This document shows positions 17,482 to 26,390 of a DNA stretch of 64,000 nucleotides, piece after piece. The DNA lies in assembly GCA_963784995.1 (NCBI GenBank), contig CAWATZ010000004.1, positions 744,001 to 808,000 on the forward strand, read 5' to 3'. The position numbers and the translations under genes are program-made. The DNA is from CAWATZ01 sp963784995. GTDB taxonomy: Bacteria > Planctomycetota > Planctomycetia > Gemmatales > Gemmataceae. The number at the start of each line of letters is the position of its first letter. Position 1 is the first letter of the stretch. The notes under the pieces were generated by a model, which searched no databases, had not been told where the DNA came from, and saw only the letters and a list, made by a program, of their open reading frames with translations.

Positions 17482-19014
17482 CTACTGTCCCCAGCGGATC
17501 AGTTCCCCCAGTTTCTCCTGCGACGGAGTGCGCCACGGCACCCGAGGCGGCGGCATGCGCGGCGCCACTGGCGGCCCCCCAGCGCCCTGAGATCGTGGAA
17601 GCCGCTGCAGCTGCTCGGGCGGCCTCGGTGTCACTCCCGGGAAAAGCCCCGGTGGAGTCGAGCCGGGTTGCGGTTCACCTCGGTGGGCCAGGGCGAGCAG
17701 ATGCCGCGTTTGCAGCGTCGGTTGCACCGCCTTCAGGACAGTGACGATACCAGCGAAGTAAGCCGCCGCATTGGAGGAGCCCTTGGTTTCCTCGCCGCTG
17801 CTGAGCAGGGCCGTCGAGTCCGCGATCACCACGTCAGGCTTGATTCGTCCGTCGGCCGTCGGCCCGAGGGAGGAGTAGCGGCTGCCATCCCCAACCGTGA
17901 TGACACCCGCATGATCGGCCGGCGGATAGATCTCGCCTGACTCGCTGGCGTCCAGCAGTTGCAGCGGCCGGATGATCTTGCTGCTTTGCGGATCGCGAAA
18001 CGGCATGTCCTTCTCGGCCGACACCAGGATGCGGAGTCGATCCTTGCTGCCGAAGTTGCTGGAGCGAGCCTTGACCCGGATGCGGTACTCGCGATCCGCT
18101 GACGCGGCCAGGTCCGACAGGACCACGCGCTCGCGCGGGTTGCGCGTCTGCCCGGGGCCGGTGGGTCGGTCTCCCTTGATCTGCCGCAGCGTGCTGGAGC
18201 CAAGAATCCGGCCCTGAATGTCCTCGACGTACAGGTCGAGGTCCTTGTCGGTGCCGGCATCCTCCTGGTCGGTGTAATCGTTCCAGGTCAGAGTGATGGT
18301 GACGACGTTCTCGTCCAGCAGGTTGCGGAATCGCACCGCCGTGTACAAACCCTCCTTGCCAAAGTGGACGTAGCCATGACGGTCCGGATTGATTGGACCG
18401 TTGCAGACGCAGCCGCCGTAATTGCCGGCAGCGTTGATCCAAATGATTCCCGCGGCAATGGCATCGTCCACGATCGCATTGATGGAGCCGCGTCCATCGT
18501 AATTGCCGCCACCCTCGAAGTCCTCGGAAAAGAGGATAATGTCCACCTTCTGCTCGATGGCATAACGCACGGCCCGACGGAACAGCGTGGGACCGTTGGC
18601 ATTGAGCAGATAGAAGTGAGGACCGTGCGGCGAGTTGCCCGTCATCGCCCAGACGAGCTGGGCCATCGAACGGCCGTGCGTGTTGCCCGGGACGAACGGT
18701 TTCTGAAAAGCCGGATCGCCAAGGTTGAAGCGGCGCACAAACTCCGGATCGTAATGCTCCACGACAACCGTGTCCGCAGGCAAGTAGGGGCGTCCGACTC
18801 CAACGCCCTCGAAACCGTGATCGAGGACGGCAATCCTGACGGATCGGAGGCCCGTTAGATTGGCGTAAGCGGGGAGCAGGCCAAGCTGACGGCGAACGTT
18901 GTCGGCATTGGCAAGCCGGGAGGCCGACAGCTTGACGGGCCCTGGCCCACCCTGACCAAACGCCAGCGGCGTCAGCAGCAGACTCAGACACAGACAGGTC
19001 CAAACATACCGCAT
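17482..19014 (-). CDS. Subtilisin-like (S8) serine protease, secreted
   Basis: A signal peptide (YVWTCLCLSLLLTPLAFG) is followed by a subtilase domain. The catalytic Asp lies in IAVLDHGFEG, the His in NTHGRSMAQLVW, the oxyanion Asn in INAAGNYGG, and the Ser in KGSSNAAAYFAGIVTVL (GTSMAAP is usual, so this motif is divergent). Between Asn and Ser is an inserted beta-rich region of about 180 residues (DLDLYVEDIQGRILGS). The C-terminus is Pro/Arg-rich. At 510 residues it is larger than simple subtilisins. The target is not known. Confidence 0.85.
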   Translation of the reverse strand: MRYVWTCLCLSLLLTPLAFGQGGPGPVKLSASRLANADNVRRQLGLLPAYANLTGLRSVRIAVLDHGFEGVGVGRPYLPADTVVVEHYDPEFVRRFNLGDPAFQKPFVPGNTHGRSMAQLVWAMTGNSPHGPHFYLLNANGPTLFRRAVRYAIEQKVDIILFSEDFEGGGNYDGRGSINAIVDDAIAAGIIWINAAGNYGGCVCNGPINPDRHGYVHFGKEGLYTAVRFRNLLDENVVTITLTWNDYTDQEDAGTDKDLDLYVEDIQGRILGSSTLRQIKGDRPTGPGQTRNPRERVVLSDLAASADREYRIRVKARSSNFGSKDRLRILVSAEKDMPFRDPQSSKIIRPLQLLDASESGEIYPPADHAGVITVGDGSRYSSLGPTADGRIKPDVVIADSTALLSSGEETKGSSNAAAYFAGIVTVLKAVQPTLQTRHLLALAHRGEPQPGSTPPGLFPGVTPRPPEQLQRLPRSQGAGGPPVAPRMPPPRVPWRTPSQEKLGELIRWGQ

Positions 19015-19079
19015 TCTGCTACCCCTGAAACGGAGCGAAGCGGTGGGCCTCGCTACGCTCGGCCCACCCTACGGACACA

Positions 19080-19442
19080 TCACCAACCGTAGCCGCGACC
19101 GAAGCCACCGTAGCCAAAGCCGCCGTAGCCGAAGCCGCCGTAGCCGAAGCCGCCGCCCACTCCGAAGCCATACGGCCGATAGCAGGCGAAGCCCGGGTAG
19201 CCGTAACCCCAGTAGGGGCGGTAGCAACCGAAGGCGGGACCATAGCCCCAGCCGCCGTAATGGCAATGCCAGGCCTGTTGCGGTGCTTCCTTATCCAGCT
19301 CAGCACCGGCCTTCGCCGTCGCCGGGGCACTGGCCTTGATTGCCGGGGCGGGGGCAGTCTTGCCCTCGTTGTCCAGCTCGCCGGCCCATGCCGGCAGTCC
19401 CAGGGCAAGCATCCCCAGACAGCACAGTACGTACCGTCTCAT
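19080..19442 (-). CDS. Small secreted Gly/Tyr-rich protein
   Basis: The ATG at 19442 has a GGGAGG site 7 bp upstream and begins a signal peptide (RRYVLCCLGMLALGLPAWAG). The mature part has an Ala/Lys linker and a C-terminal half of repeated aromatic-glycine units (YGGFGYGGFGYGGFGRGYGW), encoded by tandem 15-bp DNA repeats. Four Cys lie in the CHYGG, CYRP and CYRP blocks. Such proteins are common in planctomycetes and may be envelope-structural; no function is established. Confidence 0.75.
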   Translation of the reverse strand: MRRYVLCCLGMLALGLPAWAGELDNEGKTAPAPAIKASAPATAKAGAELDKEAPQQAWHCHYGGWGYGPAFGCYRPYWGYGYPGFACYRPYGFGVGGGFGYGGFGYGGFGYGGFGRGYGW

Positions 19443-19747
19443 GAAAGGACCTCCCGTGAAGTGGAAGAAAAAGTGGGGCGAACAAACCTGGCCCGGCGAG
19501 GAAAGCCGGGACCGCAGCTCCCAGCATCCGCGGGGCGGCTGCACAAGGATAACGTTTATCGGCCCGGGGATTGCGCCGGCTCTCCCGCATTTCGCTGGCA
19601 CCGCCCCGTACACTTCCCTTCGGGTCGATACAACCGCTATTTCCGGAATCCCGCTTCTGGACAGCCGGCTGGCCAGCGGGTAGTGTAGCAACGACCCCTG
19701 GGTGGGTTGCGCCGTCCGCGCCATCCGGGTGGGGTGAGGAACCTGCC

Positions 19748-20767
19748 ATGATTCGCTGCGGCTTGATCGGTTATGGGGCCTGGGGAACACATCACGCCCG
19801 CGTCATCGCGGCCAGCGCCGAGGCGAAGCTGCTGGCCATCGCGGCGCACTCGGAAGCCACGCAGGACCGGGCCCGGCAGGATCACCCCAGTACCCAGGTC
19901 CATGCCGACTACCGTGACCTGCTCGCCCGACCGGACCTCGACGCGGTCGCGGTCGTGCTGCCGTCGCACCTGCACTTCGAGGTCAGCAAGGCCGTCCTCG
20001 AATCCGGCCGGCATCTGCTGCTCGAAAAACCGATGTGCCTGTCGGTGCCGCATTGCGACCAGCTGAACACACTGGCACGCGAACGCAACCGCGTGCTGGC
20101 CATCGGTCATGAGATGCGGCTGTCGTCCCTCTGGGGCAAGGTCAAGGAACTGCTCACGAGTGGGGCCGTGGGCCGGCCGCTCTATGCGCTGATCGAACTG
20201 TGGCGGAGGCCGTACCGCCTCGGGGCCGATGGCTGGCGCTATGACCAGGCCCGCGTCGGCAACTGGATCCTGGAGGAGCCCATCCACTTTTTCGATCTGG
20301 CGCGCTGGTATTTCCAGTCCTTCGAGCAGCCAGTTACCGTCTACGCTTGTGCCAACGCCCGCCGCGGCGATCATCCCGAATTGCAGGACCACTTCAGCGC
20401 GACCGTTAGCTTCTCGGGTGGAGCTTACGCTGTCATCTCGCAGTCATTAGGTGGCTGGGAGCATCATCAGACGGTCAAGATCTCCGGCACGGACGGCGCT
20501 CTGTGGGCCGCGTGGTCCGGGGCGATGGATCGCACGTTCGAGCCAACCTTCTCCCTCCGGGTGCAGCGCGGCTCGGCACTCGAAACCATTCCGATTGCGC
20601 GATCGGCCGGCGAGGTGTTCGAGCTGGAGGACCAGTTTGCCCGCTTTGTCAGGGCCATTCAGACCGGGACGACTCCCCCGGCCAGCGGCGAGGACGGACG
20701 CTGGTCCGTGCTGATGTGTTTGAAAGCGCAGGAATCCGTCCGAACTGGCACTCCAGTAACACTGTAA
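19748..20767 (+). CDS. Gfo/Idh/MocA family oxidoreductase
   Basis: An NAD(P)-dependent sugar or inositol dehydrogenase. The ATG at 19748 follows GTGAGGA. The Rossmann motif is GLIGYGAWGTHHARVI and the catalytic-lysine motif is LLLEKPMCLSVPH. The C-terminal half is the usual alpha/beta domain (ILEEPIHFFDLARWYF). At 339 residues it has the family's normal length. It leads an operon with a transporter (28 bp away) and an epimerase, suggesting uptake and oxidation of a carbohydrate-like compound. Confidence 0.9.
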   Translation: MIRCGLIGYGAWGTHHARVIAASAEAKLLAIAAHSEATQDRARQDHPSTQVHADYRDLLARPDLDAVAVVLPSHLHFEVSKAVLESGRHLLLEKPMCLSVPHCDQLNTLARERNRVLAIGHEMRLSSLWGKVKELLTSGAVGRPLYALIELWRRPYRLGADGWRYDQARVGNWILEEPIHFFDLARWYFQSFEQPVTVYACANARRGDHPELQDHFSATVSFSGGAYAVISQSLGGWEHHQTVKISGTDGALWAAWSGAMDRTFEPTFSLRVQRGSALETIPIARSAGEVFELEDQFARFVRAIQTGTTPPASGEDGRWSVLMCLKAQESVRTGTPVTL

Positions 20768-20795
20768 TTCTTACTCTCACTCCAAGGCTCTCTCC

Positions 20796-22163
20796 ATGTC
20801 AAAAGACAGCCCAGGGAAGGACCTGACGCCCTGGTATCGCGAAGTCACCGCCTACCAGTGGCTGGTGCTCGCCCTGGCGTCCGCGGGCTGGGTGTTCGAC
20901 ATCTACGAAGGACAGATCTTTATCATCACCCGCGGCCAGCTCCTCTCCGAGATCCTTGGCACAGGGTCAGAATCCCGCGATGTCAAATATTACGGGGAGA
21001 TCTTGAACGGGTTCTATCTGGCGGGCGGGGCGCTGGGGGGCATCCTCTTCGGTTCGCTGGCTGACCGCTGGGGCCGGAAACCGATGCTGGTGGCCACCAT
21101 CCTGATCTACTCCCTTTTCTCCGGGCTGACGTTCTTTGTCGGCTCGCTGTGGGAACTGGCGCTGCTTCGTTTCCTGGTCGCGGTCGGCACGGGCGGTGAG
21201 TGGTCGGTGGCGGCGGCACTGGTGGCCGAGGTGTTTCCAGGCCGGGCGCGGGCCCGGACCAGTTCGATCTTCCATGCAACAAGCGTCCTGGGCACCTGGA
21301 TGGCCGGACTGGCGGGACTCGCGGTCGGGGCCCACTGGCGGTATGGCTACCTCGTGGGCGTCCTTCCCGCGGTGCTGATCGTGTTCGTCCGGCTCTGGAT
21401 CGCCGAGCCGGTAACGTGGTCCCGGACCAAGGCCAGCGGTAGCCTCCAGGAGTTACTTTCCCATCCGACCTGGCGGCGCCGGGCCCTCCTGGGATTGTTC
21501 CTGGCAATGGTGGGGCTGGGCACCTTCTGGGGAGTCACGGTGGCAGGGCAGAACCTGGCCGAGCGAATGCTCCTGCGGCAGCAGGTCACGACACTCCAGG
21601 CAGCTCCGATCATCACCTCGGCCCTGGGGCAGGCGGGAGGTTTGCCAGGCCTGTGGCAGGCCGGCTGGGTAGCCGAAACGATGCTCAAGGCCACCCAGGC
21701 GAAGGAACCAGCCAAGTTCGCCTACGGCATTGTCGAGACGGCCGGCGGCGGTCTGGGACTGCTGGCCTTTGGACCGCTGGCGGCCCGGCTGGGCCGCCGG
21801 CAGAGCTTCTTGCTCATGCTGCTGGGGTCCCTCATCGTGGTGCCTGTGACCTGTTACGCACCCGCCAACTACGAGCAGCTGCTGGCTCTGTTGCCGGTCT
21901 ACGGCTTCTTCACCGTTGGCTTTCACGCGGGTTTTGCCGTCTGGTTCCCGGAGCTGTTCCCCACGCATTTACGGGCCACCGGGGCCGGGTTCTGCTTCAA
22001 CGGCGGCCGGCTGGCGGCAGTGTCGGTGCTGTATTTCTCCGGGTGGTTGAAATCCACCATCGAACTGCCCCTGGCCATAACTCTGCTCAGCCTGCTGTTC
22101 CTTCCCGGCATTCTGCTGATCTATCTGCTTCCTGAAACCAAGGGCCAGCCTCTGCCGGAGTAA
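20796..22163 (+). CDS. MFS transporter (sugar or organic-acid porter type)
   Basis: Twelve membrane segments are apparent, with the family signature GSLADRWGRKP after helix 2 and PETKG at the end, typical of the sugar and aromatic-acid porter groups. A loop of about 50 residues (RMLLRQQVTTLQAAPIITS) is inserted between helices 7 and 8. It sits between an oxidoreductase and an epimerase in one operon, so it may import their substrate. Confidence 0.87.
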   Translation: MSKDSPGKDLTPWYREVTAYQWLVLALASAGWVFDIYEGQIFIITRGQLLSEILGTGSESRDVKYYGEILNGFYLAGGALGGILFGSLADRWGRKPMLVATILIYSLFSGLTFFVGSLWELALLRFLVAVGTGGEWSVAAALVAEVFPGRARARTSSIFHATSVLGTWMAGLAGLAVGAHWRYGYLVGVLPAVLIVFVRLWIAEPVTWSRTKASGSLQELLSHPTWRRRALLGLFLAMVGLGTFWGVTVAGQNLAERMLLRQQVTTLQAAPIITSALGQAGGLPGLWQAGWVAETMLKATQAKEPAKFAYGIVETAGGGLGLLAFGPLAARLGRRQSFLLMLLGSLIVVPVTCYAPANYEQLLALLPVYGFFTVGFHAGFAVWFPELFPTHLRATGAGFCFNGGRLAAVSVLYFSGWLKSTIELPLAITLLSLLFLPGILLIYLLPETKGQPLPE

Positions 22164-22167
22164 TCCC

Positions 22168-23001
22168 ATGCGCGTGCTGATCACCGGAGCGGGAGGATAC
22201 GTCGGCAAACAGTTAACCTGTGGTCTGCAAGGCGAACACCAGTTGCGCCTGGGCGACGTGCAGCCAATCCCCGGAGACGCCCGCTGGGTCGAACTGGACG
22301 TGACCCGGCCCGAGCAGGTCCAGGCCGCGACAGAGGGCGTCGAGGCCGTGCTGCACCTGGCCATCGCCTCCGGGCACGAGGGAGAGCATGAGGACGACGC
22401 CTTCAACCAGCTTCGCTTCGACGTCAACGTCAAGGGCACCTGGAACGTGCTGGAAGCGGCCCGGCGTGCGGGCGTGCGGCGGTTCGTCTTCACCAGCAGC
22501 ATCATGGTCGTCTGGGGCTACGAGCCGCCCGCCTGCGTGGCCTCCGACGCGGCGCCCTGGCCGGTCGGCGCTTACGCTCTGACCAAGCAGCTGGGCGAAA
22601 TCCTCTGCGAACACTATGCCCACCATCATGGCCTGTCGATCGCATGTCTCCGCATTGCCAAACCGATTGATCCGGAGGACCCGGTCTGGAAACAGCAGCC
22701 CATCCGCCCGCAATGGATCGCGTTCTCCGACCTGGTGCAAGCTTACCGGCTGGCTCTGACGGTCCCGGGCATTGGCTTCGAGATCGTCACCATTGTCGGG
22801 GAGAGTTGCCGGAGACGGTGGGATCTCAGCAAGGCGGAAAGAGTCCTTGGGTATCGGCCTGGCATTCGGCTGGAGGAGCAGGGATTTCAGCTGGGCGACG
22901 AACGCACGCCGTTCGTCATGCCGGCGAGTAAGGACATGACCGAAGTGTCGGGGCGACTCAGGAAGCCAACGTCGCGTATGCCCCCGGCCGCTCCGCCATG
23001 A
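22168..23001 (+). CDS. NAD-dependent epimerase/dehydratase family protein
   Basis: An extended short-chain dehydrogenase fold: VLITGAGGYVGKQL (nucleotide binding), FTSSIMVVWGYEP (catalytic Ser region) and YALTKQ (YxxxK). The gene starts 4 bp after the MFS stop. The last dozen residues (SRMPPAAPP) are encoded inside the inverted repeat at 22995-23119, so the repeat seems to have replaced the original 3' end. Confidence 0.87.
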   Translation: MRVLITGAGGYVGKQLTCGLQGEHQLRLGDVQPIPGDARWVELDVTRPEQVQAATEGVEAVLHLAIASGHEGEHEDDAFNQLRFDVNVKGTWNVLEAARRAGVRRFVFTSSIMVVWGYEPPACVASDAAPWPVGAYALTKQLGEILCEHYAHHHGLSIACLRIAKPIDPEDPVWKQQPIRPQWIAFSDLVQAYRLALTVPGIGFEIVTIVGESCRRRWDLSKAERVLGYRPGIRLEEQGFQLGDERTPFVMPASKDMTEVSGRLRKPTSRMPPAAPP

Positions 23002-23119
23002 ATGGCGGGGCTACACGCAAGCGGAAAGCCCGGTAAACCGGGCTGAGGAGCGGGGACAGGTGCGTTTCAGCCCCATTCATGGGGCTTTCTGCTTGTGTGT
23101 AGCCCCGCCATTAATGGCG
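22995..23119. repeat. Inverted repeat with nested palindromes
   Basis: Arms of about 38 bp (CGCCATGAATGGCGGGGCTA... against ...TAGCCCCGCCATTAATGGCG) match with three differences. Inside are two smaller palindromes (AGCCCGGTAAACCGGGCT and AGCCCCATTCATGGGGCT). It separates two converging genes. Confidence 0.9.
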
Positions 23120-23157
23120 GGGCGGCCGCTGCTGAGCCACTCCTCAACCGTGCCAAT

Positions 23158-23865
23158 CTACGTCTCCGTGCCGATCAGCTTGGCGATCACGAACGCCGCC
23201 GCCGCGGCCAGGCCGCCGACGGCCAGGGTCTGCCAGGCGCTTCGCCACGGCTTCGGCGTGGTGAAGCGGCCCTTGACGTAGCCGAACACGAGCAGGGCCA
23301 GGCCAGTCACCCCCACCGAGACCACCAGGGCCAGGTGCGCGGGACGGACGAAGAAGTACGGCGCCAGCGGCACCAGGCCCCCGGCCACGTAAGACAGGGC
23401 GATGGTCAGGGCGCTCTGCCGGGCCCGCTTCGGTTCCGGCTTCTCCAGGCCCAACTCGAAGCGCATCATGAAGTCCACCCAGCGGTCCTGGTCGGCACGC
23501 AGGGCCGAGACCACCTGCTGGATCGTCTCTTCCGGCAGCTTGTACTCGCGAAAGACCTGGGCGACCTCGGCGGCCTCCTCTTCGGGCATCTCGTGGGTTT
23601 CGCGCACCTCGCGGACGCGCTCCGAGTCGTAGTGCTCGGCGTCGGTGCGTGCGGCCAGGTAGCCGCCCAGGCCCATGGCGATGGAGCCGGCCGCGATCTC
23701 CGCCAGCCCGGCGGTGACGATGACCCACGGCTGATCTTTGACGGCTCCGGCCAGACCAGCGGCCAGGGCGAACGGCACCGTCAAGCCGTCCGACATGCCA
23801 ATGACAATGTCCCGGATCGTCTCCGAGGAGGTGAAGTGCTTCTCGACGTGTGGCGTCTGCGGCAT
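23158..23865 (-). CDS. VIT1/CCC1 family iron or manganese transporter
   Basis: An integral membrane protein of 235 residues: SSETIRDIVIGMSDGLTVPFALAAGL is the conserved first helix, followed by GLGGYLAART, a cytosolic metal-binding helical region rich in Glu (RETHEMPEEEAAEVAQVFREYKLPEE), and three C-terminal helices. Members export or store Fe2+/Mn2+. It lies 38 bp after the kinase gene and may be the last gene of that operon. Confidence 0.9.
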   Translation of the reverse strand: MPQTPHVEKHFTSSETIRDIVIGMSDGLTVPFALAAGLAGAVKDQPWVIVTAGLAEIAAGSIAMGLGGYLAARTDAEHYDSERVREVRETHEMPEEEAAEVAQVFREYKLPEETIQQVVSALRADQDRWVDFMMRFELGLEKPEPKRARQSALTIALSYVAGGLVPLAPYFFVRPAHLALVVSVGVTGLALLVFGYVKGRFTTPKPWRSAWQTLAVGGLAAAAAFVIAKLIGTET

Positions 23866-23903
23866 CGGCGCTCCTGCGCACGGGTGGAGGCGATGGCGGG
23901 ATT

Positions 23904-26390
23904 TTACGGATCCCGCGCCAGCCGGTCGAGGAGATCCTGAGCCGCGCTGACGCCCTTGTCAAGCGCATAACGAAAGTCGGCTGCCGCCTGGTTGGGGCGT
24001 CCTTGTCGCCAGTGAATCTTGCCTCGATACAGAGCAGCAACACCCTGAGTCCGATCGAGTTGCAAGGCCCGGGAGTAATCCTCGATGGCCCGGTCGGGTT
24101 TATCCAGGGCGTCGCAGGCCAGGCCGCGGTTACACCAGCACCAGGCCCGGTTCGGAGCCAGGGCCACACAGGCACTGAAACAACTGAGAGCGTCGGTATA
24201 CGCCCCGCGCTGATAATGGCACTTGCCCCGGTAGAAATTGGCCCACAGGTTGCCCTGCTGCTCCTGGTGCGCTTTCCTCAGATACTCTTCCGCCTTGTCC
24301 AGGTCCGGCGGGTCGGCCTGGAGCGCGGCCCGGCCCAGGGCCAGATGTTCCCAGGGGGTCCGTGGTTCGATTTCGGGGCCCTGCTGCCGGACCAGGTCGG
24401 TCAGACCAAGGGCCTCGGCATGGGCGATCCGTTCCTGACGCAGCACCGGGCTTCTGCCAAACAGCTCCTCGGCCTGGGCCAGCACTTGCAAGGCCTCGCG
24501 CCGGGCAGCTGTCTTGTCCTGGGCCGTGCGGACCCGGAGGCTGGTCCAGAGAATGGCCAGGTCGAGCAGGTCCACCTGAACCTGCGGCCTCTCCGAGCGC
24601 AGCCGCTCACAAATCACCCGGCGGTTGTCCCAGAAGCGCTGGCACTGGACTTCGACCAGGCGCATCTGGTTGGCCGGCAGCACGTCGGCACTGCCCAGGG
24701 CCCGGATCTGTTCGGCAAACCCATGCAGCTCCTGCACGGCCTGGGCCCGCTCGGCCTTGCGCAGCTCGTCGTGGATTTCCTGCCGCAGTCCCAGGGGCAA
24801 GGGAATGCTGCCAATCAGGTCCCGGGCGCGCTTCAGCGAACTGACCGCCTCCTGATGCTGCTGCCGGTCCTGCTGTTCGCGTCCTTCCTTCAGGGCCTGT
24901 CGCGCTCCGCTCAGCTGCTGACTGGCATGGGTGAGCACCAGGCCAGCCACGAGCGCAGCGACCAGGAACACACCGAACCGAAGCAGACCTTGAGGCCGGC
25001 GGAGGCGCCATTTCCGCCAGCGCTCGATCCAGCTGCGGTTGGCCACGCCGCGCAACGGTTGATTGTCCAGGTGCCGGCGCAGGTCGGCCGCCAACTCGGC
25101 CGCGCTGGCATAACGCTGCTGGGGCTGCTCGGCCAGGCAGCGAGCGAGGATGTCGGCCAGCCCGACGCTCACCTGGGGGTTGTGTTTGCGCAGGGAAGCA
25201 GCTGGGGCCGAGCTGGCGAGCCCGGGGGCGTCAGCCCCCGGGCTCGCCACGCAGGTGGGTCGTGATCCCCCGAGAGCCTCGTAAAGCAGAACCCCCAGGG
25301 AATAAACGTCGGCGCGGGCGTCCACGGCCACGGTGATCGGCCGGGCTTCGCGAATGGCGTTCAGGGCCTCCTTGTGTTCCGGAGCCATGTAGCCGGGCGT
25401 CCCGCCCAGCCAGGTGGGGACCGGACCCCAGGCGAGGATGGGCGGCCGGGCCAGGTGGAAGTCGAGAAGCATCGGCTGGCCGTCCGCGGCCAGCAAAACG
25501 TTGGAGGGCTTGAGGTCCAGGTGCAGCAGACCGCGCTCGTGGGCGTAGTGCAGGGCGTCGGCCAGGCAGGCCCCCAGAGAACAGACGGCCTGGACGTAGG
25601 TCATGGCCGCCAGCGCCGTGCGTGGATGGTCCTGGGTCAGGACTTTGACGGGAGCGGTCGCCTGCAGCCGGTCCAGCACGGCCACCAGGTGCTGACCCGA
25701 ACGCTGGCTGACCGGGGTGGGTTGCAGCTCCGCCAGGAGCCGATCCAGCGGCGCACCGCCGAAGCAGGGCATGCACAGCGCCCGCAGGTGGCGTTCCGGA
25801 TCGTCGTGGACCGAGTGGACGGGGACAATGTTGGTGTGCTGCAGCCGGGCCAGCGACAGGTGCTCCTGGCTGGCGAGCGGGACCACTTTCAGGACGACGG
25901 ACCGGTCGGCCAGGGCAGGCTGGACCGCCAGGAACACCCGCCCCTGAGTGCCCCGACCGATCTCGGCCAGGAGGCGACAGTCTCCCAGGGTGTCGCCCAC
26001 CGCGGGGAAGCGCGGGGCGGGGGCGGTCCCGGCCAGGGTCTGGTGACAGTCCAGCAGGGTCAGCAGCTGCTCCCGCCAGTGAGGGAAGCGGGCCAGCACT
26101 TCCTCGGTGGCGACTGGCTGATTGAGTTCCTGACGGAGACAGATCTCCTCGTAGATCAGCTCGACGGCCGCCTCCGGCTGGGTCTGGAGTTCGGGATGGC
26201 GGGACAGATACTCCTCGACCGCCGGACGTTCCCCCTGGTGCCAGCGGCGGTTCATGTCCTCGGCCAGCCGGGCGACCAGGGACAGCTCCTCGGAACTCGG
26301 AACTCGGAACTCGGAACTCGGAACTCGGAACTCGGAGTGCGGACCCGAATTCTTTCGTTCCGCACTCCGAGTTCCGAGTTCCGAGTTCAT
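23904..26390 (-). CDS. Ser/Thr kinase with degenerate DFG and C-terminal TPRs
   Basis: Residues 34-130 are the planctomycete pre-kinase helical region (NRRWHQGERPAVEEYLSRHPEL). The kinase follows: EIGRGTQGRVF, VVLKVVP, LLHLDLKPSNVLL, LLDFHLARPP, GTPGYMAPEH. HRD has become HLD and DFG has become DFH; the catalytic and metal-binding Asp remain, so weak activity is possible. A membrane helix (LLRFGVFLVAALVAGLVLTHA) and TPR-like helices follow. The ATG at 26390 overlaps the sigma factor stop as ATGA. Codons 2-34 are made of 7-bp repeats (see the repeat entry). Confidence 0.85.
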   Translation of the reverse strand: MNSELGTRSAERKNSGPHSEFRVPSSEFRVPSSEELSLVARLAEDMNRRWHQGERPAVEEYLSRHPELQTQPEAAVELIYEEICLRQELNQPVATEEVLARFPHWREQLLTLLDCHQTLAGTAPAPRFPAVGDTLGDCRLLAEIGRGTQGRVFLAVQPALADRSVVLKVVPLASQEHLSLARLQHTNIVPVHSVHDDPERHLRALCMPCFGGAPLDRLLAELQPTPVSQRSGQHLVAVLDRLQATAPVKVLTQDHPRTALAAMTYVQAVCSLGACLADALHYAHERGLLHLDLKPSNVLLAADGQPMLLDFHLARPPILAWGPVPTWLGGTPGYMAPEHKEALNAIREARPITVAVDARADVYSLGVLLYEALGGSRPTCVASPGADAPGLASSAPAASLRKHNPQVSVGLADILARCLAEQPQQRYASAAELAADLRRHLDNQPLRGVANRSWIERWRKWRLRRPQGLLRFGVFLVAALVAGLVLTHASQQLSGARQALKEGREQQDRQQHQEAVSSLKRARDLIGSIPLPLGLRQEIHDELRKAERAQAVQELHGFAEQIRALGSADVLPANQMRLVEVQCQRFWDNRRVICERLRSERPQVQVDLLDLAILWTSLRVRTAQDKTAARREALQVLAQAEELFGRSPVLRQERIAHAEALGLTDLVRQQGPEIEPRTPWEHLALGRAALQADPPDLDKAEEYLRKAHQEQQGNLWANFYRGKCHYQRGAYTDALSCFSACVALAPNRAWCWCNRGLACDALDKPDRAIEDYSRALQLDRTQGVAALYRGKIHWRQGRPNQAAADFRYALDKGVSAAQDLLDRLARDP
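26289..26390. repeat. 7-bp tandem repeat and its inverted copy inside a kinase 5' end
   Basis: The unit CGGAACT is repeated about six times at 26291-26333, and its complement recurs at 26359-26388. The two blocks can pair around a central CCGAATTC-containing loop. On the coding strand the unit, read over three copies, gives the heptapeptide SEFRVPS. Since 7 is not a multiple of 3, loss or gain of one unit would shift the frame of the kinase behind its coupled start. Confidence 0.85.

Noticed and set aside
26289..26390. CRISPR-like array in the repeated CGGAACT sequence
   Set aside because: The unit is 7 bp with no spacers and no cas genes nearby; it is a simple tandem repeat.
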